From Rhodobacteraceae bacterium NBU2976 (GTDB lineage Bacteria; Pseudomonadota; Alphaproteobacteria; Rhodobacterales; Rhodobacteraceae), in NCBI GenBank assembly GCA_023630215.1, contig JALPRQ010000002.1, forward strand, positions 186,001 through 250,000: 64,000 nt of DNA, in the 5' to 3' direction. Every line of letters starts with the position of its first letter. The first letter of the stretch is position 1. The notes beneath the pieces are model-generated. The model did not search any database. It was not told the origin of the DNA and saw only the letters and a program-made list of their open reading frames with translations. Shown piece by piece: positions 27,181 through 35,992 of this stretch. The translations under genes and the position numbers were made by a program.

Positions 27181-28785
27181 CTACTTTGGAATATAGTTGA
27201 AATATTCGTACGCAGCTTCTTTCGCTCGGCCTGTCATGTCAAAGGAAATCATGCCCGCGAACGCCCCGGTGAACGATCCATGTTCACCACGGCCACCTTC
27301 GTCCGATACGACCGAGGCATCCAGAACCGGGCCAATCGCGACCCATTCGCCGTCCTTCTTATAGAAGAACTGGATATCGCCGTAATCGACCTCCAGCGCC
27401 AATTCGACGGTATCGTCTTCATATTTCTCGCCCGCGCCAATCGGGAAGGACAGGCGGCCATCGGGATAGTTGCCGGGGCAGTTGTGGATCACCAGAACAC
27501 GACCCAGTTCCTTATCCTTCGTCATCACCAGCGCGTGGAATTTAAAGCGGTTGTAATAGTAGGTGATCCCCGCCACCTGCTGATAGGTTTCGGGCGTATA
27601 GGTCAGCTTGGTTTCGACGCGGAATTTGAAATCCTCCTGCCGACGCGCGACCAGTGCTTGTTCAAACCAGCTGCCGTAGCTCTCGCGGCCAATCAGGTTC
27701 AGGCTGGACCCCGTCAGGCGGAAAATACGGTCCGTTTCCGGGGTGCGCAGCCACTGGAAATCGTCCGGCAGCGTGTCCATCGTGAATTTGGTGTAAACCG
27801 GCTTGTGCGGGATCGGCATGATGGAATTGTCGGGCGAGGGCACCTGCACGTCCGGCACCATCGTGCCATTTTCCAGATAGAGCCAATCATCATCCTTCCA
27901 GACACATTTCTGGATGCCCGTCTCGCGTCCCAGCGTGCAGAACTGTTTACCGTCCTTGATAAACGGGCGGCCCATCAGGTGGGTGTGATAGACCTCGCCC
28001 TCCGGGGTTTCGACATATTGGCCGTGCCCTGCCTTTTGCAGCGGCAGTTGGCTGGCGTCTTTGGCGGTCATCAGGTGTTTGTTCGGATGGGTTTCATACT
28101 GCCCATCAATCGTGCGCGACCGTGCCATCGTGACGGCATGGTTATAGCCCGTGCCCCCCTCGGCTGTGGTCAGGTAATAGTAGCCGTTCCGCTTGAACAG
28201 GTGCGGCCCCTCAACAAGGCCAAGGTCAGTGCCGGGATAGATGTTCGTGATCGGGCCAACCAATTTGCCCTGCGCGGCATCAAATTCCTGCAACAGGATT
28301 CCGTCAAACGCCGGCGAGGTCGGGTTGCCGCCGATGGAGTTCGTGGAATAGCGCCATTGCATGTTCACGAACCATTTGCGGCCGTCATCATCGTGAAACA
28401 GGGACGGGTCGAACCCTGACGAGTTCGCATAGACCGGATCGGACCAGTCGCCGTCGATGGTTTCGCAGGTCACGATGTAATTGTGTGCGTCTTTGAAATT
28501 GCCGTCATAGCGTTTGACGTCGGTATATACGAGCCAGAACTTGCCGTCAGCATAGGACAGGCACGGCGCCCAGATGCCGCAACTGTCGGGATCGCCTCGC
28601 ATGTCCAACTGCGCCGCGCGCTTCAGCGGGCGCGTCACCAGCGTCCAGTTCACCAGATCGCGCGAATGGTGGATTTGCACACCGGGATACCATTCGAAGG
28701 TCGATGTCGCGATGTAATAATCCTCGCCCACGCGGACGATGGAGGGGTCGGGGTTAAACCCCGGAAGGACCGGATTGATGATCAA
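27181..28785 (-). CDS. Glycoside hydrolase family 43, beta-xylosidase type
   Basis: A 534-residue enzyme with the GH43 five-blade propeller and a C-terminal beta-sandwich (XynB-like layout, subfamily 11 type). The catalytic triad is visible as Asp13 (NPDPS), Asp126 (FDPSLF) and Glu192 (VEGPHLF). There is no signal peptide, so it acts on imported oligosaccharides in the cytoplasm, releasing xylose or arabinose from non-reducing ends. It lies between the YghZ-like reductase and the TIM-barrel gene in the same operon. The exact specificity (beta-xylosidase or alpha-arabinofuranosidase) cannot be fixed from sequence. Confidence 0.93.
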   Translation of the reverse strand: MIINPVLPGFNPDPSIVRVGEDYYIATSTFEWYPGVQIHHSRDLVNWTLVTRPLKRAAQLDMRGDPDSCGIWAPCLSYADGKFWLVYTDVKRYDGNFKDAHNYIVTCETIDGDWSDPVYANSSGFDPSLFHDDDGRKWFVNMQWRYSTNSIGGNPTSPAFDGILLQEFDAAQGKLVGPITNIYPGTDLGLVEGPHLFKRNGYYYLTTAEGGTGYNHAVTMARSRTIDGQYETHPNKHLMTAKDASQLPLQKAGHGQYVETPEGEVYHTHLMGRPFIKDGKQFCTLGRETGIQKCVWKDDDWLYLENGTMVPDVQVPSPDNSIMPIPHKPVYTKFTMDTLPDDFQWLRTPETDRIFRLTGSSLNLIGRESYGSWFEQALVARRQEDFKFRVETKLTYTPETYQQVAGITYYYNRFKFHALVMTKDKELGRVLVIHNCPGNYPDGRLSFPIGAGEKYEDDTVELALEVDYGDIQFFYKKDGEWVAIGPVLDASVVSDEGGRGEHGSFTGAFAGMISFDMTGRAKEAAYEYFNYIPK

Positions 28786-28806
28786 TGTCTCTCTCCCACT
28801 ATGATC

Positions 28807-29826
28807 TTAAGAATTTGCCCAGAGCTTGATTTTGTCCTCGTCGGCCAGCGCGTCTATCTCTGCCAGCTCGGCCTCGGTGAAGGACAGGTTTTTGATCGCT
28901 GCGGCGCAGTCGATGACCTGCTGCGGGCGCGATGCCCCGATCAGGGCCGAGGTGATGCCGCCATTCCGCAGCACCCATGCCAGCGCCATTTGCGCCAGAG
29001 TCTGTCCGCGCGATTGCGCCAGATCGTTCAACTTGCCCAGCGCGGCCTGCGAGTTCTCATTCACCATTTTCTGGTTGAAGAAGCCGGGGCGTGACCCGCG
29101 CGAGCCTTCCTGAATACCATCCAGATAGCGATCCGTCAGCAGTCCCTGCGCCAATGGCGAGAAGCAGATGGAACCGACGCCAAGGTCTTTCAGCGTCTCC
29201 TTCAACCCATCGCGTTCGACCCAGCGGTTGACCATCGAATAGGACGGCTGGTTGATCACCAGTGGCGTACCAAGATCGTTCAAAATCGCCGCCGCCTTGC
29301 GTGTCTGTTCCGAATTATAATTCGAAATTCCCACATACAGCGCCCGACCCGAACGCACGATATGATCAAGCGCCCCCATCGTTTCTTCAAGTGGCGTATC
29401 AGGGTCGAAGCGGTGCGAGTAGAAGATGTCCACATAATCCAGACCTAGCCGTTTCAGCGACTGGTCACACGACGCGATCAGATATTTGCGGCTGCCCCAT
29501 TCGCCATAGGGGCCGTCCCACATGTTATACCCGGCCTTGGATGAGATGATCATCTCGTCCCGATAGCCTTTGAAATCCTCCGCCAGTATGGAGCCGAACG
29601 CATGTTCAGCGGACCCCGGCGGCGGCCCGTAATTGTTGGCGAGGTCGAAATGCGTAATGCCCAGATCAAATGCAGTCTGGCAGATCGCACGTTTGTTGTC
29701 GTGGTTCGCGTCCCCGCCGAAATTGTGCCACAGCCCCAGTGAGATCGCAGGGAGCTTCAGCCCGCTGTTTCCACAACGGTTATAGACCATGGAGTCGTAA
29801 CGGTTTTCAGCCGGTGTGTATGTCAT
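28807..29826 (-). CDS. Aldo/keto reductase, YghZ (L-glyceraldehyde 3-phosphate reductase) type
   Basis: A 339-residue AKR14-type NADPH-dependent reductase. The typical start is NRYDSMVYNRCGNSGLKLPAI. The catalytic tetrad is in DLANNYGPP (Asp, Tyr), SSKAGY (Lys) and YSHRFD (His), and the cofactor loop is ALIGASRPQQVID. Members reduce L-glyceraldehyde 3-phosphate and other aldehydes. Here it sits among glycoside hydrolases and sugar oxidoreductases, where it may reduce a short-chain aldehyde product. GGGGAGG precedes the ATG. Confidence 0.9.
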   Translation of the reverse strand: MTYTPAENRYDSMVYNRCGNSGLKLPAISLGLWHNFGGDANHDNKRAICQTAFDLGITHFDLANNYGPPPGSAEHAFGSILAEDFKGYRDEMIISSKAGYNMWDGPYGEWGSRKYLIASCDQSLKRLGLDYVDIFYSHRFDPDTPLEETMGALDHIVRSGRALYVGISNYNSEQTRKAAAILNDLGTPLVINQPSYSMVNRWVERDGLKETLKDLGVGSICFSPLAQGLLTDRYLDGIQEGSRGSRPGFFNQKMVNENSQAALGKLNDLAQSRGQTLAQMALAWVLRNGGITSALIGASRPQQVIDCAAAIKNLSFTEAELAEIDALADEDKIKLWANS

Positions 29827-29849
29827 TGAACCTCCCCTTTTGTGGTGGA

Positions 29850-29875
29850 TAAGGCCCGGATTGCGCCGGGCCTTA
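29850..29875. repeat. Intra-operon hairpin without T-tract
   Basis: TAAGGCCCGG (29850-29859) and CCGGGCCTTA (29866-29875) form a perfect 10-bp stem with a six-base loop, between the second Gfo/Idh gene and the YghZ-like gene. Read on the operon strand there is no T-run after it, so it is more likely an mRNA-stability or processing element, or a weak terminator, than a full stop. Confidence 0.6.
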
Positions 29876-29879
29876 GCGA

Positions 29880-31013
29880 TTATTTCAACAAGGCGCGCGC
29901 TTCGTCCGGACCCAGCGGATCCAACTGCGTGCAGGTTGTTGTCATGTCGATGAACTGACCGGTTTCACCGGATTTGATGATTGCAGTCATGACCTCGACC
30001 CCATGCACGGCACGGTCGATATTCAGGCGATGATCACGCCCGTCAACGATCGCTTGCGCCATATCGGCCAGCCCGGCGGTGCGATAGTTGGCGTTTTGCG
30101 TGCCATCCGGACGGTCCTGATTTGGCACGCCGAACGGGTGATCCCAAGCTTCCAGCTCCTGAATATCGCCACCACGTTGGGAATATTCCACCTTGCCGCC
30201 AAAGAAGTTCGGATCGGGCACAAAGATAGAGCCTTCGGTGCCATACAGTTCCATATTCGCGTGACGGTGTTTCCAGACATCCCAGCTTGTGGACAAGGTG
30301 ATGGTGGCGCCATTCACAAATTCCAACAGGGCGTGGATGTTGGTCGGTGTTTTCACCGGCACGGTTTCCCCCTTGCGCGGGCCATTTCCGATGGTGCGTT
30401 CGCTGTCCACCGCATTGGCCAGCGCGGCAACCCGTTTCACGGGGCCAAGCAGGTTAATCAGGTTTGCCACGTAATACGGCCCCAGATCCAGCATCGGACC
30501 TGCACCGGGCAAGAAGAAGAAGTCAGGGTTGGGGTGCCACCCCTCCATCCCGTGGTTCATCACATGTGCGGTGCCCGCGATGATCTTGCCAACCAGACCG
30601 TCGTCAATCGCCTTACGGGCCAACTGATGCGAGCCTCCAAGGATCGTGTCGGGGGCAGAGCCGACACGCAAACCGGTTGCCTCGGAAATGCGTTTCAGCT
30701 CCTCACCCTGCTCCAGCGTCAAGACCAGCGGCTTTTCGGAATAGGCATGTTTGCCGGATTCCAAAATGCGTTTGGTAATCGGGAAATGCGCATCGGGGAT
30801 GGTCAGGTTGACGACCATGTCGATGTCATCCGATGCCAGCAATTCATCGACTGTGCGGGCCTCGACACCGAATTCTTCGGCGCGGGCTTTGGCGCTGTCC
30901 ATGTTGATATCCGCGACCGCGCGGATTTCGAGATTTTTGAAAAGCGGCCCGAGCCGCAAATAGGCGGCGGAGATGTTTCCGCAGCCAATAATACCTACAC
31001 CTAGATCAGCCAT
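29880..31013 (-). CDS. Gfo/Idh/MocA-family oxidoreductase, second copy
   Basis: A 377-residue NAD(P)-dependent oxidoreductase, only distantly like the one at 24959-26107. The Rossmann start is VGIIGCGNISAAYL, the catalytic Lys is in YSEKPLVLT, and MLDLGPYYVANLINLLGPV supplies the second motif. The C-terminal domain has the family beta-sheet. The start at 31013 follows GGAGGT; the frame is open 48 bases upstream. It is immediately downstream of a TIM-barrel isomerase gene, repeating the pairing seen at the operon end. Confidence 0.9.
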   Translation of the reverse strand: MADLGVGIIGCGNISAAYLRLGPLFKNLEIRAVADINMDSAKARAEEFGVEARTVDELLASDDIDMVVNLTIPDAHFPITKRILESGKHAYSEKPLVLTLEQGEELKRISEATGLRVGSAPDTILGGSHQLARKAIDDGLVGKIIAGTAHVMNHGMEGWHPNPDFFFLPGAGPMLDLGPYYVANLINLLGPVKRVAALANAVDSERTIGNGPRKGETVPVKTPTNIHALLEFVNGATITLSTSWDVWKHRHANMELYGTEGSIFVPDPNFFGGKVEYSQRGGDIQELEAWDHPFGVPNQDRPDGTQNANYRTAGLADMAQAIVDGRDHRLNIDRAVHGVEVMTAIIKSGETGQFIDMTTTCTQLDPLGPDEARALLK

Positions 31014-31023
31014 GTTACCTCCG

Positions 31024-31776
31024 TTAAAGCTGTTGTGCGGCGTCGATCGAGCGTTTGGCAAAACGCGCGTCGTCGCTTGGGTTATCGTGTTCCATTACAA
31101 AGAATTTCGCGTTGGTTTTTTCGCGAATGGCGGTCATGATCGCCGGCCAGTCCATGGTACCTGTGCCGACATCAGCCCAGCCATCTTCATCAGCGTTTTC
31201 ACCGGGGGCAGCGATATCCTTCACATGTGCGGCGACAATTTTGCTGCCAAGCTTGTCCATCCATGCAATCGGGTCCTGGCTCGCACGAACAACCCATGCC
31301 ACGTCCATTTCCAGCTGTACGCCTTCGCCAGACAGCAGCATTTCGATGGGGGTCGTGCCGTTCACATCATCCCATTCCCAGTGGTGGTTGTGATAGCCGT
31401 AGGTCAGCCCAGCATCGAGATAGGGCTTCCCGGCCTCGGCCAGATCAGCGGCAAACTTAGCCCAGTCGCCTTTGCCCTCGCGATAATCCGAGGATGGCGG
31501 GGCAGGCACGAACACGCCTTTCATATCCAGAACCTTCGCGATGTTCAGGATTTTCGCGGGGTCTTCGGACACCATGTCAAAGCCAAAATGCCCGGTCGCC
31601 ATATGCAAATTGTTTGATTCAAGATCAGCCTTCAGCTGATCGAGCGCGTCAAGGTTGGCGTAAAGCCCGCCATACCCTTCGACCTGCTTATAGCCAAGAT
31701 CGGCCACCATTTTCAGCGTCTGGGACAGCGGCCCAAAGTTGCGCGAGCTGTATAGCTGGTATGAAAAATCTGTCAT
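31024..31776 (-). CDS. Sugar phosphate isomerase/epimerase, second TIM barrel
   Basis: A 250-residue AP2Ec TIM-barrel protein, shorter than the copy at 26107-27165. Metal and active-site segments are YGYHNHHWEW, QLEMDVAWVVRAS, AAHVKDIAAPG and FFVMEHDNPSD. The proteins are typical partners of Gfo/Idh dehydrogenases in sugar and inositol pathways. GAGGAGAG precedes the ATG at 31776; the frame is open 33 bases further. It is likely co-translated with the oxidoreductase gene 10 bases downstream. Confidence 0.88.
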   Translation of the reverse strand: MTDFSYQLYSSRNFGPLSQTLKMVADLGYKQVEGYGGLYANLDALDQLKADLESNNLHMATGHFGFDMVSEDPAKILNIAKVLDMKGVFVPAPPSSDYREGKGDWAKFAADLAEAGKPYLDAGLTYGYHNHHWEWDDVNGTTPIEMLLSGEGVQLEMDVAWVVRASQDPIAWMDKLGSKIVAAHVKDIAAPGENADEDGWADVGTGTMDWPAIMTAIREKTNAKFFVMEHDNPSDDARFAKRSIDAAQQL

Positions 31777-31796
31777 TTGGTCTCTCCTCTGTGGGC

Positions 31797-32486
31797 CTAT
31801 TTCAGCCAATTATCATAGTCGGAAACGAGCAGGTGAACGGGGTCCACATCCTCGTTTATGTTGGAAAAGCGGCCAATCGGGTCGCGGAAGATATTGTCGG
31901 TCAGGTCATCGTTCACGTTGCTGACCTCGCCAATCAGAACGTCGCCACCCTCACCCCAGAATGCGTGCCAATGGTTGGGGTGCAACGTGACACTTTCGCC
32001 CGGGGCCAGCGCCAGATGTTCACCTGCCTTCAGGCGGCGTTCGGTGGCGTCAGTCATGACGGACACGTCGGCGCTTTCGTCAATATTCCCGTCAGCGTCG
32101 GCGGCGAACAGCTCTATCACCAGCGTCGCGCCGCCACGGTTTATGATGTCTTCGGTTTTGAAGTTGTGGCGGTGCATAGGCGAGATTTGGTTCTCGCGGC
32201 TGATCATGATCTTTTCGGCGTAAAGCATGCCCATCCCACGGTCGATATTCGCCTGTTGACCGTTGCGGGTCGTGAACAGGAACAGGCCGAGGTCTTTGAA
32301 ATTCTCCTGCCCATAATCCGTGATATCCCAGCCGAGGCGGCCGTTCAGAATTTCCGCACTGTCGCCCCGCAGTCGTTGGGTCATTTCCGCAGGCGTCCAG
32401 TAGGCAAAGGGCGGCATCACATAGCCGAAGCTACTAATGAACTTGTCGCTTTCCAATAGGATGTCATTGATTTCGGAACGGTTCAT
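31797..32486 (-). CDS. D-lyxose/D-mannose-type ketol-isomerase
   Basis: A 229-residue cupin-fold isomerase of the D-lyxose isomerase family, which interconverts lyxose with xylulose and mannose with fructose. The metal-binding histidines are in ISPMHRHNFKTED and LHPNHWHAFWG, with GEVSNVNDDLTDNIF near the C-terminus. It starts at 32486; the frame is open upstream. The gene lies two bases after the GH2 beta-mannosidase stop, so mannose released by that enzyme could be turned into fructose. Confidence 0.88.
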   Translation of the reverse strand: MNRSEINDILLESDKFISSFGYVMPPFAYWTPAEMTQRLRGDSAEILNGRLGWDITDYGQENFKDLGLFLFTTRNGQQANIDRGMGMLYAEKIMISRENQISPMHRHNFKTEDIINRGGATLVIELFAADADGNIDESADVSVMTDATERRLKAGEHLALAPGESVTLHPNHWHAFWGEGGDVLIGEVSNVNDDLTDNIFRDPIGRFSNINEDVDPVHLLVSDYDNWLK

Positions 32487-32487
32487 T

Positions 32488-34890
32488 TTACACCCGATGC
32501 GATGACGACCAGAGGTCGCGGATGGTGATGGTTTTGGCGGCGGCTTCGGCATTGCCGTCAGCGGGGGTAAAGGTAACCTCCTCCCCCCATTCCGGCACCA
32601 TCATGAAGGCGTTTGACGAGAATTTGCCCGGCACATCAGCCTCGAGCGCGACAAACAGCGCGAGGGTTTGTGTGCTGAGTTTGATCTTCACCTGATTGCC
32701 GTCGGTTGTGATGTCGGCGCTGATCTGTGGGTTTTTCAGCAGCAGGTTTTTATACGGCACGGGCGTGAAGTGATTGCCACCGGACGCGCCATCGCTGGCC
32801 CGCCAGTAATAGCCCAAGATATGATCTGCCGGGATCTCCGCCGGGTTGAGCGTGCCGAGCGTGACCGCCGCGTCCGTGCCAACGATGCCCTTCAAAGGTG
32901 GTAAATCTGTCATTTTGCCATCCATGTCGATCAAGGTGCGCAGAAGCTCGATTTCCACCGGTTCGCTTGTGTCGTTGACGCCAACAAACCGAACCTCGCC
33001 ATCCTTTTCGTAAACGCTGACGCTAATAGGCGCAAAAAACCGTTTCGCCATGTGATGAAGTAGTTTCCAGTCACCACCGTGATCGAGGCTCGCCCAACTC
33101 GCGACCGGCCATGTATCGTTAAGCTGCCAATAGAGCGCACCCATGCAAATGGGCTTGATCGAGCGCCAGTAATCGACCGCCGTTTTGATCGCGAGCCCCT
33201 GTTGGACCTGTGACAGGTACACGAAATTCTCGAACCCTTCGGGGAAGCGGAAATAGCGGAACATGGTTGCGCCAATGCGTTCATTCCCACCTTTGTTTTT
33301 CTGGTGGCTCTCCATGACGGGGGAGGACAAGTTCATGTCCTCAGCATCCGCAAATGACTTCACGATCCGGTTCGACGGGAACGACTGGAATCCGAATTCG
33401 GAACAGAAACGCGGATTCACGTCGCGGTAATGTTCGAAGTTTTTGTTCTCGTGCCAGACCGACCAGAAATGCATGTCGCCCGAGCTGTCATCATGCCACG
33501 CATCGCCAAAACTCATCGGTCCCGGCGAGGGGCTGGAGGGCCACCAGTTTGCGCGCGGATCCGTCTGCTTCAGCGCCGTTTCAATGGTCCGGTTCAGGCG
33601 GTCATAGCCTACCAGATAGGTGTCGCGGTTGGCGCGGGTTTCCGGGAACCATGTCAGCGCCCCAATCAATTCATTATCCCCACACCACAGCGCCAGACAG
33701 GCGTGGTGTTGCAGGCGTTTGACCTGTTCGCGCGCTTCCAGATCGACATCCGCCAGAAACGCGTTGTCGGCAGGGTAGATATTGCAGGCAAACATGAAAT
33801 CCTGCCAAACCATCAGGCCAAGTTCCGAGCACAGATCATAGAACCAGTCCGCCTCGTACCGGCCCCCGCCCCAGATGCGGATCATGTTCATGTTGGCGTC
33901 GACTGCGGACTGCAGAAGATCGCGTGTTGCTTCGGGCGTCACATTTGATCCCAGCGCGTCCTGCGGAATCCAGTTGGCACCCTTTGCAAAGATTTTGCGC
34001 CCATTCACGGTAAACAGGAAGCTACGGCCAATCTCGTCAGGTTCGGAAATCAGCTCTAGCGTTCGCAAACCGATTTTGCGGGTTTCTGTTTGGTCGCCGA
34101 CGGACACCGTCAGATCATACAGATGCTGATCGCCCTGCCCTGCTGGCCACCAAAGTTGCGGGTCTGCAATGCTTACATTAGCGTTAATACTTTCGCCTGA
34201 AACCGAACCACGTATTTCCTGTCCAGCCACCTCCAATGTGAAGGGATGGCCATCGGGTTGACCGCGTAGGTCAACGGTAATGTCCAGATCAACGGCGCCC
34301 TCGCGATGTGTCTGATGCACCATAATCGCGTCGATACGCACCGCTGCCGGATGGATCACGATCTTGCCCAGCACCCCAAACGGTGCCAGCGCGATATTCC
34401 AGTCCCAGCCGAAATCACACTGCACTTTGCGCAGCATATTCCCATCGGGGATCGGGCAGTTATCAACCGAATAGGGCACGTAATAGGGCTGTGCGGCTTG
34501 CCTACGCTTGGCTTCGACCGTGTTGGATTTGAACTTGATCGAAATCTCGTTCTCGCCCGATGTCAGATGATCGGTTACGTCAACATGATAGGTGCGAAAT
34601 GCGTTGTCCGCCGTCAGGATCAGCGTCCCGTTCAACGAAACCTCGGCAACGCAATCGAGGCCGGAAATCTCCAGCTCTTGCTTGCCGCTGCCGTCAAAGT
34701 CAAACTGCCGTGTTGCCGTCCAGTCGCGGTCGGCAATCCAGCGTGTGTCATATTCGTTGCGGCCAACATACGGATCGGCAATCTTGCCGGCGGCCAACAA
34801 TGCCGACACCCCGTCACCGGGGATCGCCATCGCCACGTCATAAGAACCCTGCGCGTCACGCAGGGTCCAGATTCCGGCAAGATCATTCAT
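32488..34890 (-). CDS. Glycoside hydrolase family 2, beta-mannosidase type
   Basis: An 800-residue cytoplasmic enzyme with the GH2 layout: an N-terminal jelly roll (to ~180), an immunoglobulin-like domain (to ~290), a TIM barrel (~290-600) and C-terminal sandwich domains. The acid/base is Glu407 in LWCGDNELIG and the nucleophile Glu498 in FCSEFGFQSFPS. The W-(C)-G-(D/N)-N-E and SEFGFQ patterns are those of beta-mannosidases rather than beta-galactosidases. There is no signal peptide. It lies between the ABC ATPase gene and the lyxose/mannose isomerase gene, consistent with cleavage of imported mannosides. Confidence 0.93.
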   Translation of the reverse strand: MNDLAGIWTLRDAQGSYDVAMAIPGDGVSALLAAGKIADPYVGRNEYDTRWIADRDWTATRQFDFDGSGKQELEISGLDCVAEVSLNGTLILTADNAFRTYHVDVTDHLTSGENEISIKFKSNTVEAKRRQAAQPYYVPYSVDNCPIPDGNMLRKVQCDFGWDWNIALAPFGVLGKIVIHPAAVRIDAIMVHQTHREGAVDLDITVDLRGQPDGHPFTLEVAGQEIRGSVSGESINANVSIADPQLWWPAGQGDQHLYDLTVSVGDQTETRKIGLRTLELISEPDEIGRSFLFTVNGRKIFAKGANWIPQDALGSNVTPEATRDLLQSAVDANMNMIRIWGGGRYEADWFYDLCSELGLMVWQDFMFACNIYPADNAFLADVDLEAREQVKRLQHHACLALWCGDNELIGALTWFPETRANRDTYLVGYDRLNRTIETALKQTDPRANWWPSSPSPGPMSFGDAWHDDSSGDMHFWSVWHENKNFEHYRDVNPRFCSEFGFQSFPSNRIVKSFADAEDMNLSSPVMESHQKNKGGNERIGATMFRYFRFPEGFENFVYLSQVQQGLAIKTAVDYWRSIKPICMGALYWQLNDTWPVASWASLDHGGDWKLLHHMAKRFFAPISVSVYEKDGEVRFVGVNDTSEPVEIELLRTLIDMDGKMTDLPPLKGIVGTDAAVTLGTLNPAEIPADHILGYYWRASDGASGGNHFTPVPYKNLLLKNPQISADITTDGNQVKIKLSTQTLALFVALEADVPGKFSSNAFMMVPEWGEEVTFTPADGNAEAAAKTITIRDLWSSSHRV

Positions 34891-34905
34891 GGTCTGATCC
34901 GTAAC

Positions 34906-35988
34906 TTAAAGCCGCTGCTCCGACGCTGCGTCGAAGAGTGAAGCCTTGGAGATATCCAGACCCAGATGATATGTCTGTCCGGACTTGTAGCTGAGTTCCG
35001 ACGGAACCAGTGCCGAGATAATCACGCCATCAACGTTGAACCAAAGCAAAGTATTCGAGCCAAGCGGTTCGATGATGTCCAGCGTTGCCTCTAGGGTTTT
35101 GCCTGCCTGCGCGGTGGATTCAATCGACACATGCTCCGGGCGAACACCCAGGATCGCTTTGCCGTCATGCACTTCGCCATTGGCTTCATATCCCGACAAG
35201 GTCACCGAGTGGCCCTTGAAACTGAAGGACGTGCCGCCATTCTGAATTTCACCGTCAATCATGCTCATCGCTGGAGAGCCGATGAAACCAGCAACAAACA
35301 AATTGGACGGTTTGTTATAAACGGTCATCGGGTCAGCAAGCTGCTGAATGTAGCCGCCACGCATAATCGCGATACGGTCGGCCAGTGTCAGTGCTTCAAT
35401 CTGGTCGTGTGTCACGTAGATCATCGTGTTGGCCAGCTGATTATGCAGGCGTTTCAGTTCCACGCGCAGTTCCGAGCGAAGCTTCGCATCGAGGTTCGAC
35501 AAAGGTTCGTCAAACAGGAACACATCCACGTCACGCACAAGTGCACGGCCAATCGCCACACGCTGACGCTGACCACCGGACAATGCGGCGGGTTTCCGGT
35601 TCAACAATTCCTGAATCTGCAGAATATCGGCGGCGCGTGCCACGCGCTTTTCGATTTCATCCTTTGGCAGTTTCTGGTTCTTCAGACCGAATTCCAAGTT
35701 CCCACGAACCGTCATCTGTGGATACAGGGCGTAGGATTGGAAGACCATGCCGATACCACGGTCTTTGGGTTCGGACCAGGTAACGTTCTTGCCCGAGATG
35801 TGAATCTGCCCCCCCGACACGTCCAGCAAACCTGCCAGACAGTTGAGCAAGGTGGATTTTCCACAGCCTGACGGCCCCAACAGAACCAGGAATTCGCCAT
35901 GGTGAATATCAAGGTTCAGGTCTTTAAGGACCTCGACGGACCCGAAGTTCAGGTCGAGGTTCTTTACGGATACGCTTACGTCGCTCAT
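34906..35988 (-). CDS. Carbohydrate ABC transporter ATP-binding protein (UgpC/MsmK type)
   Basis: A 360-residue ATPase of the sugar importer. Walker A is GPSGCGKST, the Q-loop is MVFQSYALYPQM, the ABC signature is LSGGQRQRVAIGRAL, Walker B is DVFLFDEPLSNLDAKLR and the switch His is in YVTHDQIEA. A C-terminal TOBE regulatory domain (after ~240) has ILGVRPEHVSIE. It follows the second permease gene by four bases. Confidence 0.95.
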   Translation of the reverse strand: MSDVSVSVKNLDLNFGSVEVLKDLNLDIHHGEFLVLLGPSGCGKSTLLNCLAGLLDVSGGQIHISGKNVTWSEPKDRGIGMVFQSYALYPQMTVRGNLEFGLKNQKLPKDEIEKRVARAADILQIQELLNRKPAALSGGQRQRVAIGRALVRDVDVFLFDEPLSNLDAKLRSELRVELKRLHNQLANTMIYVTHDQIEALTLADRIAIMRGGYIQQLADPMTVYNKPSNLFVAGFIGSPAMSMIDGEIQNGGTSFSFKGHSVTLSGYEANGEVHDGKAILGVRPEHVSIESTAQAGKTLEATLDIIEPLGSNTLLWFNVDGVIISALVPSELSYKSGQTYHLGLDISKASLFDAASEQRL

Positions 35989-35992
35989 AGTC

